Assembly: GCF_000213175.1 (NCBI RefSeq)
Contig: NW_009799099.1
Location: 732,038 to 796,037, forward strand
Direction of reading: 5' to 3'
Source: Neurospora tetrasperma FGSC 2508
Taxonomy: Eukaryota; Ascomycota; Sordariomycetes; Sordariales; Sordariaceae
Length of the DNA stretch: 64,000 nucleotides
Positions 49,953-60,332 of the stretch are shown piece by piece (the stretch's first letter is position 1; each line of letters starts with the position of its first letter). The notes beneath the pieces were generated by a model, which saw nothing but the letters and a program-made list of their open reading frames with translations, was not told where the DNA came from and searched no databases. A program made the position numbers and the translations under genes.

Positions 49953-51264
49953 TCAAACATCTTCGATGGAGGTATAGAAGAGGTGCAAATCCGGGATGAT
50001 CGCCTTCCGGTAATCCTGAGAAAAGGATGTCAGTACTTGTCACGGAGTGAATGGTTGGAATAGCCTTACCTTCTCAAGATCCTTCATCATCTGATAAGTC
50101 GAAAGGGTCAACTTCGTCACTTCTTCCTCCGCCCTCTCAACCTCCTCTTCGATGGCCTCCTCATACTTAGTCAACATATCCCGCTCATCGCTCTTGTCAG
50201 CTTCGAGTGCCTTTCCAGCGTCTCCGCTCGCCCCAGGCAGATCATCACCCTCACCATCCACCTTCTTCCCGCTCTTGCCTGTGTTTAAATCTTCAACCTC
50301 CTTCAAAACGTTCTCCAAAACCCTCTCCATCTCCTTCTCACTCTCCACCCACTCCCTCCACAGCCCCTCCAATTCCATTTCTGCCTTCACCAACGTTTTC
50401 TCAACTTTCTTCACCAAGTCGCTGATCACATGCTTTTCGCTCCTCATTACACCATCACTCCCGCGCTGATCAGAGCGAATAACAAACTCGGACAACGGCA
50501 GTGAGAGCCTGGAGGCGCGCTTCTCGACGTCTTGGAGAAATTTCTGTTCGGAGGAGCCAATGCCCTCGTCGAGCTTTTTGATGACGAGGGAGTGCGCTTT
50601 GGTGAGGGAGGTGAGCGCGTGGGAGTGGAGGTTCGTGGCGGCTGTTAGGTAGTGGGCTGTTGGTGAGGGTAGGATTGCTGTCAGTGTACTTGGTCTTGGA
50701 TATCGCAAAGGGGTGGAGAGTGGTTAGTTACGTACCTCGGAGCTCGGCGAGCATGTCTTCGGTTTCAGAAGAGGGTTTGCTTTCTTTGACAGGGGATTCA
50801 CGTTTTCTCTTGCGGGTTTGGACTGTTGGCTGCTGCTGCTGCTGCTTTAGATGAGGAGGAGGAACGCGGATGTAATCTGATTTCTTTTCATGTGGTTTAT
50901 GCTGTTGCTTTTGCTTCGAAGCAGGCTGGGTTTCTTCTCCAAATGCGGCTTGAAGCTTCTTGAAGAATGGGGCAATGGTAGTTTGGGGCCGGGAGTGAAG
51001 ATCGACCTTTGCAGGCTCAGGTGTCGGCTTTCGCTTCTTCTGTGGGCGAGAAAAGAGACGCTCCTTGAAGGTTTGAGCTGGCTTTGGCTGAGGAGCAGAA
51101 GGGCGCGAGGATGAAGCATTGTCGGTCACCCTCTTGTTGTTGGCTAGCCTGGGAGAAGTACGCTGCTGCTGCCGCTTGGTACCATTGGGCAAGGGCTCGT
51201 TTGGTCGGCGCTTTGGGGGTGGTGGCCCCATGACGGTGTTTGGGGCGTTTTTGGAGCGCAGCAT
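49953..51264 (-). CDS. Nuclear-type protein with PCNA-interacting (PIP) box and coiled-coil C-terminus
   Basis: Three exons (51264-50736, 50656-50070, 50015-49953) with introns of 79 and 54 bases give 392 residues. The N-terminal half is basic and disordered with nuclear-localisation-like clusters (GPPPPKRRPNE, RPQKKRKPTPEP, QTRKRKRESPVKE). At residues 94-101 it has QTTIAPFF followed by KKL, a perfect match to the PIP-box consensus Qxxhxxaa used to bind the PCNA clamp. The C-terminal half (about 170-390) is helical: AHYLTAATNLHSHALTSLTK, LVKKVEKTLVKAEMELEGLW, ESEKEMERVLENVLKEVEDL, AIEEEVERAEEEVTKLTLST and DLEKDYRKAIIPDLHLFYTS. The last exon is short (20 codons) and was found from splice signals. 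A role at replication forks or in chromatin is inferred from the PIP box only. I cannot name the family. Confidence 0.82.
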
Positions 51265-51925
51265 TGTTGAACTGATGCTCCAAAGATGGAGGAACTCTGG
51301 GGAGGGTGATGTTGGGTTTTGGTTTATGGTTGCCACGAACAGCGATCGAAGCCTACGGCTTTGCCCAAAAAGCCTTGCGAAGGCAAAAGGAGACACGCAA
51401 GAGAAAGGATTCAATTGAACCATGGGAAGGATTGTGTGGCACTGCATCTGAAACCCGCCGCACGCACAGATTCTCCAGAAGTGCAGATAATTCCAGAGGA
51501 GGAAGTCACGAAGGGGAGCACTTGCCATCCTGAAGACCTCATGATGTGTACTCACACACACACCTTCCATCAACGTGCTCTTTGCAAGAGTACTTAACAA
51601 TTCTTTCTTGGATCAAATTACTCACTCAGATGAAAAAGAATAAACAATTGGGAAGGCATAAAGAACAAACATACTAGAATTCCAACCGTCAATGTTCTCG
51701 GCCGATCGTCGTGACCATCTCCTCTGCACCTTCAATGATTTTGCTCATTCTCTCTCCGTTCAGGATAGTCTTGTTATACGAGACCCCATTCGTTTGTAAA
51801 TTTTCCCTGTTTCCCATCATGAGTTCTGTCGTGCGCTGAGGCTAAGACCAATCTCTCCTCTTCATACTTTGGATCTGTGATGTTTTCTTCGTGAAATTAC
51901 CAGCAGACAAAGCAAGAGGTCCCCG
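51265..51925. other. Upstream region of the PIP-box gene
   Basis: About 660 bases containing the leader and promoter of the PIP-box gene on the minus strand and, possibly, 3' sequence of the small frame at 51926. No other gene is supported. Confidence 0.5.
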
Positions 51926-52129
51926 TCAGTGGGTGGCCATTCCCATACCAAAGTTGACATTTGCTCCAAATATAATCAATAACCAGGGCGGCCAGGGCCG
52001 TTCCGATGTCTTCTCGAAAGGCTCGATTTTCATCATCTTCTCGCCAGACCATACACCCCTTCTCACGTAGCCCTTCAACGCGATTGTGATTTCCCTGTTC
52101 GTCTCCTCCCTGGATATCCCGTTACTCAT
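51926..52129 (-). CDS. Doubtful small protein with one hydrophobic segment
   Basis: A 67-codon frame begins at an ATG in very good context (GTCACAATGAG). It reads MSNGISREETNREITIALKG, then a basic stretch and MKIEPFEKTSERPWPPWLLI continuing into a hydrophobic segment (LLIIFGANVNFGMGMA) before the stop. The order charged stretch, IEPFE-x-x-ER, Trp-rich turn, first membrane helix resembles the entry into helix 1 of NCS1-type nucleobase permeases. If so, this is only the N-terminal remnant of a permease. A GTATGG donor at VNFG could also extend it by splicing, but I found no following exon with the expected helices. It may be a true small gene, a truncated one or chance. Confidence 0.35.
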   Translation of the reverse strand: MSNGISREETNREITIALKGYVRRGVWSGEKMMKIEPFEKTSERPWPPWLLIIFGANVNFGMGMATH

Positions 52130-53114
52130 TGTGACAGAAGATTAGTATCTGTGCCAAACATGCAAATCTTCCTGAACCCAACGGCGATAACACCACAGTC
52201 TTCAACAGAGTCCTACAGGGGATCGATCCAGACAAATCTGTAACCAAGCTGCCGAGTGAAGGGCATTGCGCCTCGGAATGTTTGTGCCAACTCTTTCAGG
52301 GGGATTCTGGCTCAGAGTTCCTCAAGGTTACTCGATAAAAGCTTCAGGCTGTACTTTTCGGTGGTTATGGCCTAAATATGACTCAGAGTAACGTCTTGAG
52401 TATCAGCCAATGCTGCAGAATTCGCGCTGAGTACGAGGCGAGGTAAAAGTAGCTCAAATAGCTCGCCAACATTGATGGGTCGGTTTGGGAGTTTGCTGCC
52501 GGCAGAATTTCCTGCTGGCGTCAAGGGACTAGGAGAATCACATGAAGTTTGGGTATGGAGGCAGTCATGAAGCCATAACTTCACCAGTCCCAGCATTTCG
52601 GGTGCGCTAATCAGATGGTCAACTTTGTAGATCCAACGAGCACAGCAGTGACCCTTGCCCACCAATCAGTATCGAACAAGAACTCTGTTGCCCAAAGTAT
52701 ACGAGATAATACGACGTTGACAAGAAACCTACGTTGTAGCCTAGTCCGTGGAGTTCCACCTACCACGATACCTACCTCTACTACATACGTAGTCTAGAAC
52801 GGGTGATGTCATGTAACTCATAGTGCATACAGATCCGTAGATGAATCCTTCAGCACACATTCCCCCGAAACTTGATGATTATCACAGCGGCAAAAGCGGT
52901 GACGTGGTAGCGCTTCGGCCAACACTCGGTCGCTTTCTGGTCGTGCTCGGGCGGTGCGTTCGTCGAGACAGGTGCTTCAGTTGCCAGTCTATAAGAGCTA
53001 GCTTCCCATCCCACTGTCAGTCGACATATCTTTATCTGTTTGTGACTTCCTATCCATCCAGACCACACGCCAACACATCGTGCCTACCTTGATAGCACCC
53101 ACACCATCTTCAAT
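52130..53114. other. Promoter region of the small secreted protein gene
   Basis: About 1 kb with no supported gene. The last 130 bases have a TATA-like element and a CT/CA-rich leader for the gene at 53115. Confidence 0.5.
52990..52995 (+). promoter_or_regulatory. TATA-like box of the small secreted protein gene
   Basis: CTATAAGAG lies about 125 bases before the ATG at 53115 and is followed by a pyrimidine-rich leader (CATCCCACTGTCAG, then CATCCAGACCACACG). The arrangement is typical for strongly expressed fungal genes. Confidence 0.45.
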
Positions 53115-53438
53115 ATGCATCTCAAACTGAGCCTCTCTCTCCTCACTGCCACCGCCTGGCTTGCCTCGGCAGGGCCCATCTCTCCGCGACGGTTCGACAG
53201 CGGCAAATGCAACAACGCTGACCTGGGTTGCAACGTCTTGACGAGCTCGGGGTCGCTCAACACCCCCATCGAGACGGTCCCAATCAACATAGCCACCATC
53301 GACGGGCACGACTACTACATCACCGGCTCCGAGGCCGAACGCATGCAGATCATGACCGACTTGCTAGATCTGCCCGCAGAGGAATTTGCGGCGAAATGGG
53401 CCAGCAAGTACCGCGGGCCCACTACCGATGACATCTAG
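53115..53438 (+). CDS. Small secreted protein (107 aa), function unknown
   Basis: An intronless gene codes for 107 residues. MHLKLSLSLLTATAWLASA is a classical signal peptide with the likely cut after Ala19. A dibasic site follows (ISPRR then FDSG), which a Kex2-type protease could use. The mature chain of about 80-88 residues is acidic and has only two cysteines, in CNNADLGC, so at most one disulfide. It includes IDGHDYYITGSEAERMQIMT and LDLPAEEFAAKWASKYRG, which looks like a small folded unit. It ends with the acidic GPTTDDI. No known toxin, hydrophobin or enzyme pattern is visible, and it is too Cys-poor for most described effectors. A TATA-like box and a CA-rich leader precede it, which supports real expression. 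Confidence 0.75.
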   Translation: MHLKLSLSLLTATAWLASAGPISPRRFDSGKCNNADLGCNVLTSSGSLNTPIETVPINIATIDGHDYYITGSEAERMQIMTDLLDLPAEEFAAKWASKYRGPTTDDI

Positions 53439-54236
53439 ACGACCCCTTAGCGAGCGCTGCCAACATCCTTACCTACTTTAGCCAACAACAACAACGCCTA
53501 AGCCTTGGTATCTTTCGTTGGTGGCGTTGACGCTGTAAGGGAACTGGTGGTAGGTAAGCAAAGCAGTAACGCAAGTAAAAAGCGACCTGCCCTGACTCTA
53601 TAAGCAGTGAAGAGCAGGGTGTAGGGTCCAGTCGAGGACAGGCTTGATATATTCACACCACTTTCGGCGTGTTGAGTTGTGATAGGTTACCAAGTTGGTG
53701 GTTTTGCTGTTGCGTGTTAGACCTGTAGCTGGGTAGTTTATGAGATGAATGAAAGCATACCTTTGGCTTCTTAGAAAACATCATCACCTAATGTGCTCGA
53801 GGTATGTTGAATTTCGCTCAAGAAGACTGATAGATCATTTCCAGTTGACAAGATATCAAGTCTAAGAAGCTTGCGATTCGGTTAAAGTTAGAAAGAGTTC
53901 ATGTACCAACGGTATATTCACTGTTGCTTACCTCTCATCCAATAACCGTCATCGAACCATTCTAGTGAGATATTTCGCTATACTGTGTAACGTCTATAGA
54001 CGATTATAGGTGTAGGAGACATGCACCTATTGCAGAGTAAGCATCCAACTAGGTAGGCAGGAAGGATCACCCGACCGGTACACGACGCAAGTATACCTTA
54101 AGTAAGCCCACCTCCCCGCCCTCGAGCCGCCCTACCTATATCACCACTGGTCCGAATTCTACCCTCTCGGCTTCCAACTGCTTCCAACCCAGAACTCCAA
54201 GGACTCCAAGCTAAGGAGCTTTCACATAACCCCATC
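53439..54236. other. Intergenic region
   Basis: About 800 bases between two small plus-strand genes. It contains the 3' UTR of the first and the promoter of the second. Nothing else is seen. Confidence 0.55.
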
Positions 54237-54580
54237 ATGGAATCAAGTCCACCAGCGACCGAAACCAAGCCCTTGAATACCCCCATCCAAACAGCACAAC
54301 CCAACAACATGGTCTACACCGATGACAAAGGCGTCCAACACAGCATATACCTCCCGCAAGGCACCTTGCACACAGCCTCGGACCACCTGCAAAACAAGCG
54401 ATGGGACGAGCTTGCCAAGTTTGAGCCGTACAGTTAGTACCGATACTCCTAACGAACTACCTCTCCCTTCTGACATTGACTAAACTAAATGGATTTCTTC
54501 TTACAGCGAATCAAGGATATACCGAGGACGATTTTAGGGCATTTAGAGAGATGAACATGAAACAAGGACAAGAAGAGTAA
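54237..54580 (+). CDS. Small soluble protein (89 aa), function unknown
   Basis: Two exons (54237-54432, 54507-54580; intron with GTTAGT donor and TTACAG acceptor) give 89 residues. The first 25 are Pro/Thr-rich and probably flexible. Then come MVYTDDKGVQHSIYLPQGTL, LQNKRWDELAKFEPY and, across the splice, TNQGYTEDDFRAFREMNMKQ. The second exon is short but the phase fits exactly and it continues a helical, charged sequence, which supports the model. There is no signal peptide, membrane segment or cysteine. The size and the mid part with Tyr, Asp and Trp suggest a conserved accessory subunit, but I cannot place it in a family. A second in-frame ATG in MVYTDD could be an alternative start. Confidence 0.7.
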
Positions 54581-54596
54581 ATGCTGTAGGGTAGAT

Positions 54597-54622
54597 GTAG
54601 GTAGGTAGGTAGGTAGGTAGGT
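54597..54622. repeat. Tetranucleotide microsatellite (GTAG)n
   Basis: Six and a half copies of GTAG without interruption, 17 bases after the stop codon of the 89-aa gene and therefore probably inside its 3' UTR. Confidence 0.9.
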
Positions 54623-55258
54623 ACCTATAGGGAAAGGTATACAGGTCGTTATTTGAGAGGGGTGGACCTCGTTCACCGAATAATCATACCTAACCTCTTG
54701 GCTTCCCTTTGTTATGAACGTGGAGGTGGGCAAAAAAAAAAGTTTCTTGAAGCAACAAAGCTTTTGTTGCAAGTGCGACGACGACAGCTGTGGAAATGGT
54801 GAAACTCTGTTGCCTGGGAAGAACTATGAGGGATAGAGTTGACTACTACCCTCTTTGTACTTAACGGCAGTCACTGGACTACTACTCGGAGGAGAGACGA
54901 ATAACCGTTATTATCGAGGTAATAGGAGGGTTCTCTATAACGCGCCGTAAGATGAGAGAGATCTATGTACTTACCTAGCTGCGGCAATGGCTTGGGAACG
55001 ACTCACTTGAAAGATGAAATCCTAAAGTCAGGTTCTTATCCGTGGCGGGAGCCGGTATAGGCCGAGTCTCAACGGAGGAGTGAACAGGCCGAACGTGTGG
55101 ATCGGGACCTGGAGCACTTGACTCGGGCTATTTCACTTCATCTCCATATGTCTGTTCACCACATGTTCCTATAAGGCTTCTTTCTCCCTCTGCCCGCTTG
55201 CGAGATTCCATCCCGTACACGTCGCCTTGCTGAATGGCTTTTCTCCGCGTCTGAGATT

Positions 55259-56324
55259 CCTAGGTAACTAACAGTCAACGTCATACTTCACTGCGGCTCC
55301 CGCCTTGGGTAGGTACCTAGCATTGACACAAGCCTACCTAGAGCTGGTACGGGATCTTCCTAGGTAGAGATAGTAGGAGGTTACCTAGGGGTAGGTAGGC
55401 ATTCTCCGTGCTTCGGAATTGAACTTTCTCAAGACGAAGATAGTACATAGATACCATAGATCAAGGCCCAGGCGGGCCATTTAAGTCAGGACTACTCACA
55501 CTAAGCCACGGATATACCTAGGTACCCATCTCCATATCGGATAAGGCCAAGGGAAATACCTAGGTACCCATAAGCGTACCCGCTCACCAGGTTGCGACTC
55601 TAGACGGAAGTGACGGAAGTGAAGACAGCATCCGCCGTAGGCACTTCCCTAGTTCCCTACTTCCTAGGTAGCTCCAGCCCATGTGTCGTGCTTACGGCGG
55701 CAAGCACAGCTGAACAGGTGAAGGTAAGGCAAGCACGCAGGCAGTTTGGCTTGTGACCTTTTTCGGATTTTTTTCCAGACCCTGGCCAGGACCTGGTCGG
55801 GACCTGGTCGGGATCTGGTCGGATAGCTAGGGCGGGTAATGGTGAGTTTGAGCGCGATCTCTGATCTGATCAGCTGCTTGGCGACGGGCGGGTAAGGGTT
55901 GGCAACGTTCCTTTTGATTTCCACCCCCGATGGAGAATGCCGAACGGATAGGTAATCAGCGAGAGTGTAGTATGTAGCCAAACGAACAAATCGGTGTACA
56001 CAGCATGTATGGGGCATTTGGGTAGGTAGCTATCATCGGGTTCCCTTCCGGAGTAAGGCAATGGGACAGGGACATCTGCCGGAGGGTCTGACAGGACTGG
56101 ATGAACGGGATGGAGGTCGAGGTAAAGCCTGCGACTCGAATACCCTAGGTAAGGCTGTGACCATATGCTCTTTTTTTCCCCCACATTCCGCAACAAGAGT
56201 TAATAGAGTAGAGTAACTATTGAGTCAGTAGGAATGTGCGGGTAAACGGCCAAGTTGAAGTGACCGTCAGGACAGCAGCAGTTCATAAGTGAAATGAACA
56301 CACAGTCCGATACTTTCCTAGGTA
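55259..56324. repeat. Cluster of CCTAGGTA octamers
   Basis: Seven exact copies of CCTAGGTA start at 55259, 55359, 55517, 55559, 55663, 56144 and 56317, with many near matches (TACCTAG, TAGGTAGG) between them. Two copies share the longer context TACCTAGGTACCCAT. The core CCTAGG is palindromic. Confidence 0.8.
55789..55821. repeat. Three tandem 11-base units GGACCTGGTCG
   Basis: Two identical copies and one with a single change (GGATCTGGTCG) stand head to tail in noncoding DNA. Each unit contains a near palindrome (GACCTGGTC). Confidence 0.9.
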
Positions 56325-59300
56325 TCTTATGTATCCATCCCTTACCTAGACTACCCATCAACCAACATCCGCACGGGTGTACTACCCACCCAGCCTGGGG
56401 TTGAGGGAAATAGTCGAGTGTCAAAGTGTAAGCATTGTAGCTGCAAGTTGGCACGTACGGACGGATAGACATACGTACCTCAACCCATCACAGAACCGCA
56501 TTAACCGCGGTTCCAGCGCTTCAACCCGCTTCTCCCCATTCCCGATGTCATACCAGATGATCAGCCTCATGACATGACACCCGAACCACCTCTACTCTGC
56601 AATCGTCGCATGGCTCAATCGAATCGAACCAGTCTGGTCCAGTCGGTCAGCCCGGTTCCAGTCACCAGTGACTCCAGGCGAATGGAAGTTTTGGCTCCAA
56701 CCCGTCTCTTGTCCTCCCCCCACACTAAATTGAGGCCCAACGCTCGCCTTTCCTGCTTGCTGTTACTCAGAGCAAAAAGATGAAGACGGAAGATAATAGC
56801 TGATGCAGAGCAGACCGGTCGAGCGCGGTCGCCTTGTGGTTGCCTTTGCCTTGCATGATTGAGCCTTGTCAGTCATGAAGATCATCCATCCAGATTGCCT
56901 TGCTGTGACTTGAAGCCCGTCCTTCAGGACACTACCCCGTTGTTTCGTCTCTCCATTCAGTGTACCTAATCCTCTTTCACTCGATTATAGACGAAGTTAA
57001 TTACTCTGCGCATATTGGAAGAGCTGAATAAAAGGCGCAGGAAGAAACTCTTTTTTTTTGCAATTTCCATCGATCCCATCCAATTGTCTCCTTATCACCT
57101 GAAACATTTCAACTCCAAGCCCACAGGTGCTGGCCGAGGCCTTGATTCGTGCCGCCGCCGATGTCTTGGAGTTGAGGTTCCGCACACAGTGCTTGACGTA
57201 GGAAAGAGATAGCTTTCTCTTCATGCCGCACATAAGACAGCTATTGTACTAGCTACATGCACACAATGCGCAGATGTTCACTGTATAAGATGCAGCAGCT
57301 GGTCTCTTTGCTTTTTCAGGTGAAGGGTATTGAATGTAAAAGAGAAGAAGGGGATCGTTGTTGCAGAATGAGGAGACAAATGGGCGGAGCATAAAACAAT
57401 GGCAGTGTATGGTAAGTAACGGTGAGAGTAGAATGGAGTCTTACTGTAGCCACAAGTCGTCGATAATACCCATCGTCGTTGATTCTGAAGTTTTCCCCTT
57501 TCGACACTATAGATGTCATAACACCACGGCATTTGAGTCTGCGGCTTTTCCTTCCTTTTTCCTTCCCGCCCTTCCCTCGAATCCGCCATTTTAATCAACG
57601 TAGGGCAGCGCCCAGACTCTATAGGCTGTCTGTCGGCCTTTTCCTGTAATGGATTTCGGAGTCGCGCCCACACACTGTAGGGTACTGCACACGAAGTCGG
57701 GGAATGAGAGCATGAGAACTCGCAAGGTTGACCGGTGAGCTGTGCCGCCAACCGCATGTCGAGTATTTCTTTCTGTTCGGCAGGTAGCCGAAACTGCCAA
57801 GATATTCCTTCAAGAACGGACAGAGATGAATGGTGAGTGAGGAATGGTGACCGCCAAGGCTAGAATGTGCTGAGTATGCATCCGTTTAAAAAACCTTGGT
57901 CCAGTTCAGCCCCATGTTCCTATTCCCACCTCTTGTGCTAAGCGCCCTAAAATATGTGGTTATCCTCGTTGTAGCATACTTCCGCGCTTGAACTTCGATA
58001 AGGAAGGTCTTTCCCGCCCAATCGGTATAATCATACAGAGAACCGATCAAGACTAGATAACATACCATCATCCGAACGCTTGACCAAAATGGATTGACCA
58101 TATTAGTACTTAATCCTTAGAAGAGCTAGCTAGTAAACTCGAAAGAGCGATTCAACGGCGGAGCTCACTATACCAGGCAAGCTTGCTTGTTTGAGAAGTC
58201 TGACGGAGTAGCGTAATAACTGAAACAGGTGTAACAAGCGGCTCTTACACCAGGGCCAGGTATCCTTTGAAGCTCCTTAGTCTTTACTCTGTTAGAGACA
58301 ATGGGTTGTCAGTGTTGCGCACCCCACATAAAAGCCAAGTGAGATAATGCAGGCGTAGCGAGGATACTGGGGTGGCAGTTGATGATGGTCTAGCTCTTGA
58401 CCTCACTGACGAGTGATGTGACCGGCACATGACGAAGCGTCTATGTCGACGCACACATGTATGGCTAAGTGACACTTGACTTGTCACAAATTGATCGGTG
58501 TGTTAACCCTGCATCGAGAACCGTGAAAGTTTCATCCTTAAGCTCTCGTTGAATAGTAAGGAAACCGCAAAGACCTGCGAAAGCGCAGATTCTTGATGGG
58601 GAGGTTTCGAGTATAGTCTGATTGGTCGCACCACTCTCCTCGAATGATCGATGAAATCTCGAAAGGCGGACCCGTGGGAAACAGGACATCATGTTTTGAG
58701 GGGCCTTGGATACTTCGATGGTATGACCAACCAGGAAACAGGAAGAGAATGTAAAGTATTGCCTAAAGGAATGGCGGGGAACGAATAAGTAGGAGCAGGT
58801 TGGGGCAATATCCGGCCTTGCTATCCGAACTATAAGTGACTTTATCCGCTGGATTCGGTATAAGCCGACCTTACTGGTAGGTGCGTCATGAGGGGTGGAT
58901 GATGTGCTTGCTGAGACAGTATCCTGATGTGTCGACTTGGTGTTGTCTCATATCTTGGAGGTGAAGCCACATGTGGACAGTTTGAGCCCGAAGGACTTCT
59001 CACTGTACTGATATAGAATAGGTTGATGGGGGGAGCATTGTGAGTCCTTGTCGTAGGCAGGTAATGGAGTTCCCGGTCAGGTAGCAGAAGTTGGTCTATT
59101 GGGCGCTCTTTGCCCGCCTTTCTGCGTGCTACTGGAGGAAGTGTATGCACGCATCCGCTATTATTGTAGTCCAGGCCAAGAGAAACTCAGTATGTCGACA
59201 CAAGTAAGCCGGACTATGGACTTTTCCAATCAGGACCGTAGTAAAGTTTTATTGCCATTCGATGCACAGCTCAGAGCCGGGTAGCTGCAGCGTCCAATGC

Positions 59301-59970
59301 AATGTGCGGGATCGCGGACTCGGCAAGATAGTGCATCTTGCTTGGGGTAATCTCTCGAGGATGGATGTCCATGTTGCTGCTGCAAAGAACAGGATGACCA
59401 CAACCGAGACAAGGCGGGAGACGTCTTCCAGAAAGGGAGCTAGGGTAGTTTCTGATACAGGGTCGAACCTGGGTAGGCTTACTTCGCTGGCAACATGGGC
59501 CGGTCTCTTGTGTGCCCTCGGCCCAACCGCGATATGCTTGGGAGTGCCATGGCACCGATCAAAGGGCGTTGATGGTCCAACATACCCTCCATCCCAGAGT
59601 AGCGGCATCATCACCGGTCAACCACGTCGATCAGCAGACCCCTCTGGAACGGCTTCGGATATGGGATAGGAATGCCAAACACCTGCGTAGAAAATGCTAC
59701 GTCAGGATATGGCGCAAAGTTTGGGCTCTAGCGGTGAGGTGGTGTCTCCGTGTAAGTCATAATCGTTTGTATCTGGAGACCTCGAGTGCGTGCAGAGGTT
59801 CATAAGTATAAGAACTCCGCTCATCCAACGTCGTGCTTTGTCTGTCCCGTTAGTCTTCAGTCTGACACGATAATCTGATCTTACTACCATCCTCCTTACC
59901 ACTGAGTAAACAACTCGCCATCGACCTCGCAAAATCGATACTATCTTGCCACCAACAAAAGTTTATCATC

Positions 59971-60332
59971 ATGACTGGCCACCAGCCCATCCCTGAAACC
60001 TGCGGATGCCCTTTGATCGGCGGTCAGATGCTACAAGTGTTCACTTGCGAAGCTTGTGCCGGCAGTATGCGCCAGTTAGTATTATCCCATCGGTATTTAT
60101 CACAGCCCTGGACTCGTTGCTGACGATACTTAGGTGGTGTGGAAGTTGTGTCGATGGCATGGTCTACAGACAGTGCCCTCACGGCGCACGTTCCACATCG
60201 TCATACCCATTAAGCGGTGCCGCTCCTGGTGGCTCTGGAGGCAGTGGTGGATTTAATGATGGGCGCGATGGGAGATGTGGTCAGCATGGTGGCTGGGCAC
60301 CAACATCTCATGGACACGGACGCGCCGCCTAG
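59971..60332 (+). CDS. Small Cys/His-rich protein (100 aa), possible zinc-binding
   Basis: Two exons (59971-60074, 60134-60332; GTTAGT donor, GCTGAC-type branch and CTTAG acceptor) give 100 residues. The N-terminal half has paired cysteines: CGC, CEAC, WCGSC, and QCPHG preceded by DGMVYR, in the order C-x-C, C-x2-C, C-x2-C, C-x-H. This spacing is what a small zinc ribbon or knuckle would need. The rest is Gly/Ser-rich (GGSGGSGGFNDGRDGRCGQH) and ends HGHGRAA. There is no signal peptide, so a cytosolic or nuclear place is expected. The cysteine pairs fall on both sides of the intron and join in phase, which supports the model. The leader is AC-rich, ending in TTTATCATC before the ATG. I do not recognise a named family. 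Confidence 0.72.

Larger units (their letters stand above)
54581..59970. other. Gene-poor 5.4 kb stretch
   Basis: No protein gene could be supported between the 89-aa and the 100-aa genes. The stretch has many short frames with random composition. It holds several small repeats, a cluster of CCTAGGTA octamers (55259-56324) and otherwise unremarkable DNA. Long noncoding transcription is possible but not shown by the sequence. Confidence 0.5.

Noticed and set aside
57278-57757. 159-codon minus-strand frame
   Set aside because: No domain, no neighbouring exon, mixed codon use and His/Ser/Thr-rich random-looking content.
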